From NCBI RefSeq assembly GCF_001641635.1, contig NZ_LUUB01000118.1:37929-101928 (forward strand): a stretch of DNA of 64,000 nt. Direction: 5' to 3'. The notes beneath the pieces were generated by a model. It searched no databases. It worked only from the letters and a program-made list of their open reading frames with translations, and was not told the DNA's origin. The position numbers were made by a program, and so were the translations under genes. How positions within the stretch are numbered: the first letter of the stretch is position 1; each line of letters opens with the position of its first letter. This DNA comes from Bradyrhizobium centrolobii (GTDB taxonomy: Bacteria > Pseudomonadota > Alphaproteobacteria > Rhizobiales > Xanthobacteraceae). Positions 1 through 9,500 of the stretch are shown here, one piece after another.

Positions 1-66
1 GGGCCGCTCCACGAGCCTCATCCCGGCAGTTCCCGCAGCCCGGTCCGTTACGACGATTGCCTTCAT
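1..66 (-). CDS. Zn-type alcohol dehydrogenase / quinone oxidoreductase, N-terminus only
   Basis: Leftward gene that runs off the window edge, so only 22 codons are visible. They begin MKAIVVTDRAAGTAG, the usual first beta strand of medium-chain (MDR) zinc alcohol dehydrogenases and NADPH:quinone oxidoreductases. Two ATG codons lie in tandem (69-67 and 66-64). A GGGAGG ribosome site at 73-78 sits about six bases from the second and too close to the first, so I chose 66. No catalytic residue is visible, so the substrate is unknown. Family call from a short N-terminus only. Confidence 0.55.
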   Translation of the reverse strand, partial: MKAIVVTDRAAGTAGMRLVERP

Positions 67-318
67 CATCCACCTCCCTGTGTGGTGCGTCGTCATCTTT
101 CGTCTCTTGCAGACAAGCAAATGTACGATCGTGAGAATCGATGGTCCAATGACCTGTGGCTATGGAATCGATGCCATCGACGCGAAAGATCAAAGCGCGC
201 CAGCGGTGAGCCGCGGAACGAATGCCCCGCGAGGCGTCGTGGGTTCGCCGAACTGGAGACCCCGCGGGTATGATAGGCTGCGATGCCCCAGTGCAGTGGT
301 CGACGGCACGAGAGACGC

Positions 319-810
319 TCAATCCGGAGTGATATTCGGGATCGGGAGTAGAGCCAGATCATCCTCGTAGCTGGCCTGGGTGCTTGCGTTGCGGCCGGAA
401 GTAGTAGCGTCCAGGCGCGTGCTGATATCCGCACTAATGCCGAGAATTTTGCCGACGGGACAGAGGTTTGCTGCTTCCAGCAAGAATGCGCGCTGCTGTG
501 CGTCGAGTTCTCCCCCGAGCACGAGGGTGCGCGCGAACGAATCTCTTTCGCCCTGGGCTCCGCGGTGGAAGCTGACGCCAACTTCCAACCGCTCCAGCGG
601 AAGTTTCTCGCGTCGAGCCTGATAACGAACGCTCATAGCGGTGCATGCGGCGAGAGACGCGCTAAGAAGGTCGTAAGGATTGGGTCCAGAAGATGTGTGG
701 CCGGCGCCATCTGGGCCGCCGACAGGAAACTGAGATTCGCCGACATGCCCAACCAGCGCGCCAAGATTGGTGGGGTCGCTTGCGACGACAACCTCGCGGA
801 TCTTGGTCAT
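319..810 (-). CDS. OsmC family peroxiredoxin-like protein
   Basis: A 163-residue protein of normal OsmC/Ohr length. The fold is recognisable from GPNPYDLLSASLAACTAMSV, where the first conserved cysteine lies on the central helix, and from a second cysteine in NLCPVGKIL. These two cysteines are the pair that reduces organic hydroperoxides in the family. OsmC proteins are cytoplasmic thiol peroxidases induced by osmotic or oxidative stress; that role is family knowledge. It shares orientation with the dehydrogenase at the window start, about 250 bases upstream of it, so cotranscription is possible. No strong Shine-Dalgarno is seen. Confidence 0.8.
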   Translation of the reverse strand: MTKIREVVVASDPTNLGALVGHVGESQFPVGGPDGAGHTSSGPNPYDLLSASLAACTAMSVRYQARREKLPLERLEVGVSFHRGAQGERDSFARTLVLGGELDAQQRAFLLEAANLCPVGKILGISADISTRLDATTSGRNASTQASYEDDLALLPIPNITPD

Positions 811-1012
811 GATTAGGTTCCGATCGTTCGAATGATTGATCCACCGGCTTCGACGAGTGTGTACGCCAGCGGCAGCGCAAAACGGGTTTGCGAGATCTCA
901 GCGCCGCGTCCGCTTCAGCCAATGCGTTCAGTAGCTAAATCCGGCGACCGTTCAGGTAAAGCTATCATGTCCATAATCGCCAGGAATGCTCCGTGAAGTC
1001 AGTGTCGAAGTT

Positions 1013-1195
1013 CTACGACGAGGAAAATCCGTGAACACACACGCAGCGGGCTTGATGGTTCTTCCCGCTCACGAACGATGCATTGACTTCCAGCGAGCCG
1101 AAGTCCCGGTCGGACAGGATGCGAGTGAGCGCACCGCTTTCCAACTCGGACCTCACACTATTGACGCCTGAGGCGACGCCGCCGCGACTGAGCGC
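1013..1195 (-). pseudogene. C-terminal remnant of a LysR-type regulator
   Basis: Reading leftward, one frame gives about 60 residues ending at a TAG (1015-1013). It includes VRSELESGALTRILSDRDF, matching the last effector-domain strand of LysR regulators (pattern: L-x-SGAL-x-R-x-L-x-D). No DNA-binding domain or start is present to the right, where the sequence passes into the interspersed repeat at 1291. It is therefore a decayed 3' end. It lies divergent to the RND efflux pair, the usual position for a LysR regulator of such a pump, so it may once have controlled it (inference). Confidence 0.5.
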
Positions 1196-1290
1196 GACTT
1201 AAAAGCCTCTGCAGAATGAAAACGTCGCGGTTTCGAGTGCTCTGCGGATCGTGGCATTCCTCGCCACGGCGTCACGCTCGCGCGGCGAGC

Positions 1291-1375
1291 GGCAATAACG
1301 ACCGTTTATCGACTCCATGGCGAGAGGTGATTTCCGTCGCCGGCGTTGCAGGGTCATTCTCCAAAGCATCGTCGA
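1291..1375 (+). repeat. Interspersed repeat, copy 1
   Basis: About 85 bases that recur with roughly a dozen differences at 16685-16768. Both copies contain an AATAACGA start and an inverted repeat with arms GGCGA and TCGCC around AGGTGATTTCC (1319-1341 here). Both lie just upstream of a rightward gene. On the minus strand both copies keep a similar short reading frame (RKSPLAMESINGRYCRSPR here). Nothing resembling a transposase is present, so it looks like a non-autonomous or REP-like element. Confidence 0.65.
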
Positions 1376-1507
1376 ACCTGAACTTTCGGTTCCGCGATCG
1401 ACAGGCGGAACATGATGGAAGATCAAGAAGGCAGTGGGTCGATATGCAAAGCAACGATGTAATCTAGATCGTCGCGCCATGGGCGCGCTGACATTACGAG
1501 AAGTGCT

Positions 1508-2647
1508 TTGGCGCGCGTTCGACTCCAATTTGACGACGAGGCCAGTCGGACCAAGGCGGCCGCGTCTCCGCCGCCGCCGGTGACAGTCGCGCAACCGGTC
1601 AAGCGTACGGTCACCGACTGGGACGAGTTCACCGGTCGCTTCGAGGCGATCGAGGAGGTCCAGGTCCGCGCCCGCGTCGGCGGCTTCGTCAACAGTGTCG
1701 AGTTCAAGGACGGTGCGATCGTCCATGCCGGCGATCTGCTCTACATCATCGATCCGCGCCCGTTCGAGGCGGTCGCCTCGCAGGCCCAGGGCCAACTCGA
1801 CGACGCGCGGGCCAAGGCAGGGCTTGCCAAGCGTGAACTCGATCGTGGGCTGAACCTGGTCCAGACCAGCGCAGTTTCCGTACAGGTCGTCGATCAGCGC
1901 CGTCAGGCCTTGCAGGCGGCTTATGCGGCCGAGACGCAGGCCGAGGGTGCGCTGAAGGCCGCGCAGCTCAATGTCGAATTCACCCACGTGCTGGCGCCGA
2001 TCACCGGCCGCGTCAGTCGCCATCTGGTGACCCCCGGCAACCTCGTGCAGGGCGCCGATAGCGGAGCGACGTTGCTCACCTCGATCGTGTCGCTCGATCC
2101 GATCTATATCTATTTCGACGTCGACGAGGCGACCTATCGGCGCAACAGCAAGCTGTGGTTCGAAGGCAAGCGGCCGAGTTCGCGCGATACGTCAAATCCC
2201 GTGCAGGTGGCGCTGACCGGCGAGAGAAAGCCCTCGCATGACGGGAAGATGGACTTTCTCGACAATCGGCTGGACATCTCGACCGCGACGCTGCGCAGCC
2301 GCGCGATCGTCCCGAACAAGGATCTCTCGATCCTGCCGGGGCAATTTGGCCGCGTCAGGATCATCGGCTCGTCGCCCTACGAGGCGCTGCTGATCCCGGA
2401 CGCTGCCATAGCCACCGACCAGTCGCGCAAAATCGTGTTCGTGGTCAAGGAAGACAACACAGTGGAGGCAAGGCCGGTGGTGCTCGGGCCGCTCGATGAA
2501 GGGCTGCGCGTGATTCGCGAGGGTCTCAAGGCGGAGGATCACGTCATCGTCGACGGGCTGCAGCGTGCCCGCGTCGGCGCCAAGGTGACGCCGAAAATGG
2601 CGCAGGCGCCGGCAGGCGACAAGGCTACGGCAGGTGCCACGCCATGA
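1508..2647 (+). CDS. RND efflux periplasmic adaptor subunit, apparently missing its export signal
   Basis: Membrane fusion protein that bridges an inner-membrane RND pump to an outer-membrane channel. From about residue 22 the match is good: PPPPVTVAQPVKRTVTDWDE, then the lipoyl/barrel-sandwich half (VRARVGGFVNSVEFKDGA), a coiled-coil hairpin around residues 85-150, and beta-barrel and membrane-proximal domains to the end. The N-terminus is odd. The only start upstream of the conserved part is TTG at 1508, the frame is closed by TAA at 1460, and the first 20 residues are charged with no hydrophobic segment or lipobox. The normal signal peptide of this family is absent. It overlaps the pump gene by ATGA. 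It may be non-functional or 5'-truncated next to the repeat. Confidence 0.85.
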   Translation: MARVRLQFDDEASRTKAAASPPPPVTVAQPVKRTVTDWDEFTGRFEAIEEVQVRARVGGFVNSVEFKDGAIVHAGDLLYIIDPRPFEAVASQAQGQLDDARAKAGLAKRELDRGLNLVQTSAVSVQVVDQRRQALQAAYAAETQAEGALKAAQLNVEFTHVLAPITGRVSRHLVTPGNLVQGADSGATLLTSIVSLDPIYIYFDVDEATYRRNSKLWFEGKRPSSRDTSNPVQVALTGERKPSHDGKMDFLDNRLDISTATLRSRAIVPNKDLSILPGQFGRVRIIGSSPYEALLIPDAAIATDQSRKIVFVVKEDNTVEARPVVLGPLDEGLRVIREGLKAEDHVIVDGLQRARVGAKVTPKMAQAPAGDKATAGATP

Positions 2648-5600
2648 ATCTTGGAAAGCTTTCCATCAACCAGCCCATCTTGGCGATGGTGCTGTCGATC
2701 GTGCTTTTGATCGTCGGCACGATCGCCTACCAGACGCTGCCGGTCTCGGAATATCCGCAGGCGGTGCCGCCGACTGTTACCGTCACCACGCAATATCCGG
2801 GCGCCTCGGCGCAGACCGTAGCCGACACCGTCGCCGCCCCGATCGAGCAGGAGATCAACGGCGTCGAGGACATGCTGTATCTCTACAGCCAGGCGACCTC
2901 GAACGGCCAGCTCGCCATCACCGTCACCTTCAAGCTCGGCACCGACCTCGACAAGGCGCAGGTGCTGGTTCAGAACCGCGTCGCGATTGCGCAGCCGCGG
3001 CTACCCGATGAGGTGCAGCGCAACGGCGTTGTCACCCGCAAGAACTCACCTGACATCCTGATGGCCGTGTTCGTGCTGTCGCCTGACGACACGTTCGATC
3101 AGCTCTACATTTCCAACTACACGCTGCTGCAGGTCCGCGATCAGCTTTTGCGGCTCGACGGCGTCGGTGACATCCAGATGTTCGGCGCCCGCGACTACTC
3201 CATGCGGTTGTGGCTCGATCCCGACCGGATCGCTGATGTCGGTCTGACATCGAGCGAGGTGCTGGCGGCGATCCGCGCCCAGAACCTGCAGATCACCGGC
3301 GGACAGATCGCGGAGCCACCGATCGCCGATCGTGCACTTCAGCCGAACCTCGTCTTCACTGGCCGCCTCAAAGACATCGGGCAGTTCGAGGACATCGTGG
3401 TGAAGGCCGGTTCGGACGGCCGAACCGTACGTCTGCGCGACGTCGCTCGCGTCGAGCTCGGTGCGCTGTCCTACGCCACCAGCAGCCGCATACTGCGCAA
3501 GTCGGCCGTTGCAATGGTGGTGACGCAACGGCCCGGATCGAACGCGCTCGCCACAGCGCGGGCAATCTCCACCACCATGGCGAAGCTGAAGGAGAGTTTT
3601 CCGAAGGGGCTCGACTACAATATCGGCTACAACCCCACCGAATTCATCGCCCAATCGGTACATGAGCTTGTCAAGACGGTCTACGAGGCGATGGCGCTCG
3701 TCGTCATCGTAGTGCTGGTGTTTTTGCAGGGATGGCGGCCCGCGATCATCCCGATCGTTGCGATCCCGGTGTCGCTGGTCGGCACTTTCGCGGTGATGGC
3801 CGCGCTCGGATTCTCGATCAATAATTTGACGCTGTTCGGTTTGGTTCTCGCGGTCGGCATCGTGGTCGACGACGCCATCGTGGTTGTCGAAAATGTCGAG
3901 CGACATCTCCAGCACGGTATGAGCCGGCGCGAGGCGGCGCTCAAGACCATGGAAGAGGTCGGCGGCGCGCTGGTCTCGATCGCGCTGGTGCTCTGCGCGG
4001 TGTTCGTGCCGACAGCCTTTCTGGGCGGCATTTCCGGACAGTTCTTCCAGCAATTCGCCGTCACCATCGCGGTCGCGACCGCGATTTCCTGCTTCTGCTC
4101 GCTGACACTGTCGCCGGCGCTGGCCTCGCAGATACTTACTCCGCACGAGGAGAAACGTCCGCCGGCGCGCTGGAACATCATTGCGCGCGGCTGGGACGGC
4201 TTCACCGTGCTGTTCAACCGTATCTTCGATCGCCTGGCGTACGGCTACGCGGCTGCCGCCGAGTTCGTGATCCGGCATACAGTGGTGATGCTTGTGATCT
4301 ATCTCGCGCTGATCGGCAGCGCCGGCTGGTTGCTCGCCACCACCTCGCAGGGTTTTATTCCCGCGCAGGATCGCGGTTACCTCATCGTCTCGGTGCAATT
4401 GCCAGGCGCCGCGTCGCTGGCGCGGACCACTGAGGTGGTGCGCGAAATCGAGCGGATTGCGCTGGATACGCCAGGTATCGTCCGTGTTGGGGCGTTCAGC
4501 GGCTTCTCCGGCGCGACGCGCACGCAGGCCGGCAACGCCGCGGCGTTGTTCCCGGTGTTCGACGAGCAGGAGGCACGGCAGAAGAAGGGATTGTCGGCCA
4601 GCGCGATCACGGCCGATCTGCGCAAACGGCTGTCGGTGGTCCAGGGCGCATTCATCATCGTCATTCCGCCGCCTGCCGTGCCCGGCATCGGCACCGGCGG
4701 CGGCTTTGCCATCCGCATCCAGGATCGACAAGGGCGCGGTCCCGAGTTGCTCGCAGCCGCGACCGGCGAGCTCGTCGCCGTCGCGCGGAAGTCGCCGAAC
4801 CTGACCTCGGTGTTCTCGCCTTTCACGGCGAATACGCCGCAGCTGTTCGTCGATATCGATCGCGTCAAGGCGCAGAAGCTCGGCGTTCCCATCGCCAACA
4901 TCACCGACACGATCGAGACTTACTTCGGCTCGACCTATGTCAACGACTTCAACCTGTTCGGACGGACCTATCACGTCACTGCCCAGGCAGATCTCCCATT
5001 CCGGAAGGAGACTTCCGATCTCGCGCGGCTGCGTACCCGCAACGTGGCCGGCGACATGGTGATGCTCGGCAGCGTCGTGGACTTCAAGGACGTCTCGGGA
5101 CCTGATCGTGTCGCGCGCTACAATCTGTACTCGGCGTCAGAGCTGCAGGGTGAGCCGGCACCCGGCGTGAGTTCGGCGACAGCGCTCAATGCCATCAAAC
5201 AACTGGCCGACAAAACATTGCCGAGCGGCTTTTCCTTCGAATGGACCGATCTGTCATATCAGCAGGTGACGGGTGGCAATGCCGGCCTCTACGTGTTCCC
5301 GATTTGCGTGCTGTTCGTCTATCTGGTGCTGGCCGCGCAATACGGCAGCTGGACGCTGCCGTTCGCGGTGATCCTGATCGTGCCGATGTGCCTGTTCGCG
5401 GCCACCATCGGCGTGCGCATCACGGGACAGGACGTCAACATCCTGACCCAGATCGGCTTCGTGGTGCTGGTGGGGCTGGCTGCCAAGAACGCGATCCTGA
5501 TCGTCGAGTTCGCGCGCGACATCGAGCTGGAGGGCAGGTCGCGGCTGGAGGCCGTGATCGAGGCCTGCCGGCTGCGGCTGCGTCCGATCCTGATGACCTC

Positions 5601-5817
5601 GTTCGCCTTCATCTTCGGCGTGCTGCCGCTGGTGGTGTCGACCGGTTCCGGCTCGGAGATGCGCCAGGCGGTCGGCGTCGCCGTGTTCTTCGGCATGCTC
5701 GGCGTCACGCTGTTCGGCCTGATCTTCACGCCGATCTTCTACATGGTGGTGCGCAACCTCGCGGAAGGCAGGAACGAGGGCAAGCCGACCCAGAGGATCG
5801 CGGCCGCGGCGGAGTGA
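2644..5817 (+). CDS. RND efflux pump, HAE1 family (AcrB/BepE-like)
   Basis: Inner-membrane proton-driven multidrug exporter of 1057 residues, the full family length. The first transmembrane helix begins at residue 10 (QPILAMVLSIVLLIVGTIAY). The proton-relay pair Asp409-Asp410 is in GIVVDDAIVVVENVERH on TM4, matching AcrB Asp407/Asp408. The TM10 lysine is in GLAAKNAILIVEFARD. The two large periplasmic loops are complete. The start overlaps the adaptor stop (ATGA), so the two are translationally coupled. No outer-membrane TolC-type gene follows, so it must use one encoded elsewhere. Substrates cannot be read from sequence. Confidence 0.95.
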   Translation: MNLGKLSINQPILAMVLSIVLLIVGTIAYQTLPVSEYPQAVPPTVTVTTQYPGASAQTVADTVAAPIEQEINGVEDMLYLYSQATSNGQLAITVTFKLGTDLDKAQVLVQNRVAIAQPRLPDEVQRNGVVTRKNSPDILMAVFVLSPDDTFDQLYISNYTLLQVRDQLLRLDGVGDIQMFGARDYSMRLWLDPDRIADVGLTSSEVLAAIRAQNLQITGGQIAEPPIADRALQPNLVFTGRLKDIGQFEDIVVKAGSDGRTVRLRDVARVELGALSYATSSRILRKSAVAMVVTQRPGSNALATARAISTTMAKLKESFPKGLDYNIGYNPTEFIAQSVHELVKTVYEAMALVVIVVLVFLQGWRPAIIPIVAIPVSLVGTFAVMAALGFSINNLTLFGLVLAVGIVVDDAIVVVENVERHLQHGMSRREAALKTMEEVGGALVSIALVLCAVFVPTAFLGGISGQFFQQFAVTIAVATAISCFCSLTLSPALASQILTPHEEKRPPARWNIIARGWDGFTVLFNRIFDRLAYGYAAAAEFVIRHTVVMLVIYLALIGSAGWLLATTSQGFIPAQDRGYLIVSVQLPGAASLARTTEVVREIERIALDTPGIVRVGAFSGFSGATRTQAGNAAALFPVFDEQEARQKKGLSASAITADLRKRLSVVQGAFIIVIPPPAVPGIGTGGGFAIRIQDRQGRGPELLAAATGELVAVARKSPNLTSVFSPFTANTPQLFVDIDRVKAQKLGVPIANITDTIETYFGSTYVNDFNLFGRTYHVTAQADLPFRKETSDLARLRTRNVAGDMVMLGSVVDFKDVSGPDRVARYNLYSASELQGEPAPGVSSATALNAIKQLADKTLPSGFSFEWTDLSYQQVTGGNAGLYVFPICVLFVYLVLAAQYGSWTLPFAVILIVPMCLFAATIGVRITGQDVNILTQIGFVVLVGLAAKNAILIVEFARDIELEGRSRLEAVIEACRLRLRPILMTSFAFIFGVLPLVVSTGSGSEMRQAVGVAVFFGMLGVTLFGLIFTPIFYMVVRNLAEGRNEGKPTQRIAAAAE

Positions 5818-5857
5818 GTAGCGGTGACGCCGATGCGCGAGGAAGCGGGAAGACTAT

Positions 5858-5905
5858 CTCCGTTACCCTGAGGAGCGCGGAACCCGCGTCTCGAAAGGTG
5901 CACGG
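5858..5905. repeat. REP-like intergenic element
   Basis: The stretch after the pump gene reads TTACCCTGAGGAGCGCGG followed by CGCGTCTCGAAAGG, with imperfect self-complementarity (GAGCGCG against CGCGTCTC). I recognise this pattern as the small repeat common between genes in Bradyrhizobium and Rhodopseudomonas chromosomes; that is memory, not a search. It occupies the 295-base gap between the pump and the kinase, in which I see no gene. Confidence 0.45.
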
Positions 5906-6112
5906 CCTCGCCGGGTCAGGGCGGGCAAAATCGCTCCAAATTGCTGCTAAAATGAAGGAGGATCCGCGGTCGCCGTAGCCGGCAAGGCCGACGGCTGGCA
6001 TTTCTCGGGCGATAGAGTACGATTTCTCCAGGCTGGAGAGAGGCCGCGCGTGTGGCAACGAAGAGCTTGATCAGCCGACTTCAAGCCGAAGTCCGACGCC
6101 GGAGTCTGACAG

Positions 6113-6496
6113 ATGGTGAAGCAGTCGCTGAACGTCGCGTACTCGGACGGTAGCTCTCAGGTGTTGTGGGAGGACGGCGAGCGCGTGTTCAGCCGTGGCT
6201 GGCGACTGGACGACAACGGCAACCGGGTCGCCGTGCTGCTTGTTGCCCCCGCCGCCGACCACCCGTCCCGGACAAGACTCGATCGCCTCACGCACGAATA
6301 CGAACTGAAAGATGAGCTCGACGGGGCATGGGCGGCGCGGCCGCTGGCCCTCATGCGCGACGCCGGTCGGACCGTGCTGGTGCTCGATGATCCGGGCGGC
6401 GAGCCGCTCGACCGTTTGCTCGGTGGGCCCATGGAGGTCGGACGCTTCCTGCGCCTGGCTATCGCGGTTACCTCGGCTCTGGGCAAGCTTCATTAG
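6113..6496 (+). pseudogene. N-terminal fragment of trifunctional kinase, ended by in-frame TAG
   Basis: These 127 codons are the N-lobe of the Ser/Thr kinase domain whose remainder continues, in the same frame, at 6497-11992. The fragment ends LAIAVTSALGKLH, then TAG (6494-6496), then RGLIHKDIKPANIVVD. The last string is the kinase catalytic loop, where family members carry one ordinary residue at the stop position (typically H-x-RGLIHKD). One base change from GAG, CAG or AAG would produce this TAG. Start: ATG with GGAG eight bases upstream. On its own the fragment has no catalytic loop and cannot be an active kinase. Confidence 0.8.
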
Positions 6497-6535
6497 CGCG
6501 GGCTCATCCACAAAGACATCAAGCCAGCTAATATT

Positions 6536-9500
6536 GTGGTGGACCGCGCGGATGGACACGTGCGGCTCACCGGGTTTGGCATCGCGTCGCGCCTGTCCCG
6601 CGAGCGGCAGGCGCCCGAGCCGCCCGAGACCATCGCCGGTACGCTTGCCTACATGGCACCCGAACAAACCGGGCGGATGAACCGCTCGGTCGACGCCCGC
6701 AGCGATCTCTACGCCCTCGGCGTTACGCTTTACCAGATGCTCACGGGCGTTTTGCCCTTCACGGCGGCCGATCCAATGGAATGGGTTCACTGCCATATCG
6801 CAAGACCGCCGGCGCCGCCCAGCGAGCGGTTAAAAAACCTCCCAGGCTCCGTCTCTGCGATCATTATGAAGCTGCTCGCCAAGACTGCTGAGGAGCGTTA
6901 CCAGACGGCTGCAGGCGCCGAGAGTGATCTACGGCGTTGCCTTGCTGAATGGGAAACCCGAGGCGATATCGACGAATTCCCGCCCGGGGAACACGACACT
7001 CCGGACCGGCTTCTGATCCCCGAGAAATTGTATGGCCGGACAGCCGAGATCGATACCCTGCTTGCCTCCTTCGACCGTGTCGTCGCCGGCGGCAGGCCGG
7101 AGTTGGTGCTGGTTTCCGGATATTCCGGCATCGGCAAGTCCGCGGTCGTCAACGAGCTTCATAAGCCACTTGTTCCGCCCCGCGGTCTTTTTGCATCGGG
7201 CAAGTTTGATCAGTACAAGCGCGACATCCCCTACGCCACCCTTGCGCAGGCCTTTCAGAGCCTGATCCGCCCGCTTTTGAGCAAGGCCGAAGCGGAGCTG
7301 CGGCAATGGCGGGAGGCGCTGCTCGAGGCGCTCGAACCGAACGGTCGGCTCATTGTTGATCTCGTCCCGGAATTGAAGCACATCATCGGCGAGCAGCCAC
7401 CGGTCCCCGAGCTGCCGCCACAGGATGCGCAGGGCCGCTTTCAGCTGGTGTTTCGGCGATTTATCAGCGTATTCGCGCGGCCGGAACATCCGCTCGCCCT
7501 GTTCCTCGACGATCTCCAATGGCTCGATGCAGCAACGCTCGATCTGCTCGAGGATCTGTTGACCCGGCCGGATGTGCAGAACCTGTTGTTGATTGGCGCT
7601 TACCGCGACAACGAAGTCGATCCCATCCACCCGCTGATGCGCAAGCTCGAAGCGATGCGCCAGGCTGGAGCGATACTGCAAGACATCGTATTGGAACCCC
7701 TAACCCGTGACGACTTGGGGCAACTAATCGCGGATTCTGTTCACAGCGAACCAGAGAGAATCACGCCGCTGGCACAGCTGATCCACGAGAAGACAACCGG
7801 CAATCCGCTTTTCGCTATTCAGTTCATTTCTGCTCTCGCCGACGAAGCATTGCTCACTTTCGATTATGGCGAGGCGCGATGGTGCTGGGACCTGAATCGT
7901 ATTCACGCCCAAGGTTACACCGACAATGTGGTGGACCTCATGGTGGGGAGGCTGAACCGCCTGTCCGCCGAAACGCGGAATGCATTGCAGAAGCTCGCCT
8001 GCCTGGGCAACGATGCGGGGTTCACCACGTTGCGGATCGTTTACCAGGACTCCGCGGAGGAGATGCATGGCCAGCTTTGGGAAGCGGCGCGAGCAGGGCT
8101 GATCTTTCGTTCGGAAGATTCCTACAAGTTTCTCCACGACCGTGTCCAGGAAGCCGCCTACTCCTTGATCTCGGAGGAACCGCGTGCCGAGGCCCATCTC
8201 CGAATAGGGATGCTGCTCGCAGCGAAGACCCCTCCAGAGAAGCTGGAGGAGATGATCTTCGAAATTGTCAATCAGCTCAACCGCGGCTCGCATCTCATCA
8301 CGTCAATTGAGGAGCTTGAGCGGGTCGCAGAGTTGAATTTCATTGCAGGTAAACGCGCCAAGACCTCGACAGCGTATGCCTCGGCGCTGAACTATCTGGT
8401 CTCCGGCGTAGCACTGCTGCCAGGGGACTCTTGGGAGCGCCAGCACGACCTGATCTTTGAGCTGGAGCTGCACCGGGCCGAATGTGAGTTCCTCACTGGT
8501 GCACTGGCGGAAGCCGAGCAGCGCCTGGCGGTACTGTCGGCCCGTGCCGCAACGACGATCGAACGAGCCCGCGTTACGTGCCTGCAGGTGGATCTTTACT
8601 TGACCCTGGATCAGGCCAGCCGCGCGATCGCAGTCGGTCTCGACTATCTCCGACACCTCGGCATTGACTGGTCGCCGCGCCCGACGGAAGACGAGGCTCG
8701 GCGCGAGTATGAGCGGATCTGGTCCCAACTCGGCTCCCGCACGATAGAAAGCCTCATTGATCTGCCTTTGATGAGCAATGCCGCATCGCTCGCGACCCTC
8801 GATGTCCTGACGAAGCTCGGGCCGCCAGCCTGGCATACGGATGCGAACCTAGCTTCCCTGGTCATCTGTCGAGCAGTCAATCTTAGCCTCGAGGGTGGCA
8901 ATTGTGACGGCTCGTGCTACGCCTATGCGGTGCTTGGCAGGCTTGCTGGACCGAAATTCGGTGACTACCAGGCGGGACTTCTATTCTGCCGTCTCGGCTA
9001 TGAACTGGTCGAACAGCGCGGGCTAAAGCGCTTCCAGGCCAGGATCTATCTGAACTTTGGAAGTTTAGTCACGCCCTGGACGAGACATGTCCGGGAAGGT
9101 CGTGATCTGCTGCGGCGTGCGTTTGAGACGGCAAACCAGATCGGTGACCTCACTTTTGCGGCGTACTGCTGCAGCCACCTGAACACGAACCTTCTTGCGG
9201 CGGGCGATCCACTCGATGAGGTGCAAGGCGAAGCCGAGCGTGGTCTCGCGTTTGCGGAGAAGATGCGGTTCGGTCTTTTGATTGACTCCATCGCCGGCCA
9301 GCTTGGGCTGATTCGGACACTCCGCGGCTCGACGCCGATTTTCGGTTGCTTTGACGATGGGCAGTTTGACGAACTCTTACTAGAGTCCCGTTTCTGCGGG
9401 AACCCGGATCTGGCGCTAGCCGAGGGCTGGTACTGGGTCCGCAAGCTGCAGGCGCGCTTCTTTGCCGGCGACTATGCGTCGGCCATTGAGGCCTCGTCGC

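Noticed and set aside
1199..2023. A 274-codon minus-strand frame covering the repeat and the adaptor start
   Set aside because: Most of it is antisense to the adaptor. Only the repeat-derived end is conserved in copy 2, so it is reported as a repeat.
3046..4974. A 642-codon minus-strand open frame
   Set aside because: It lies opposite the RND pump gene; the composition (Arg, His, Asp rich) and lack of motifs mark it as a GC-driven shadow.
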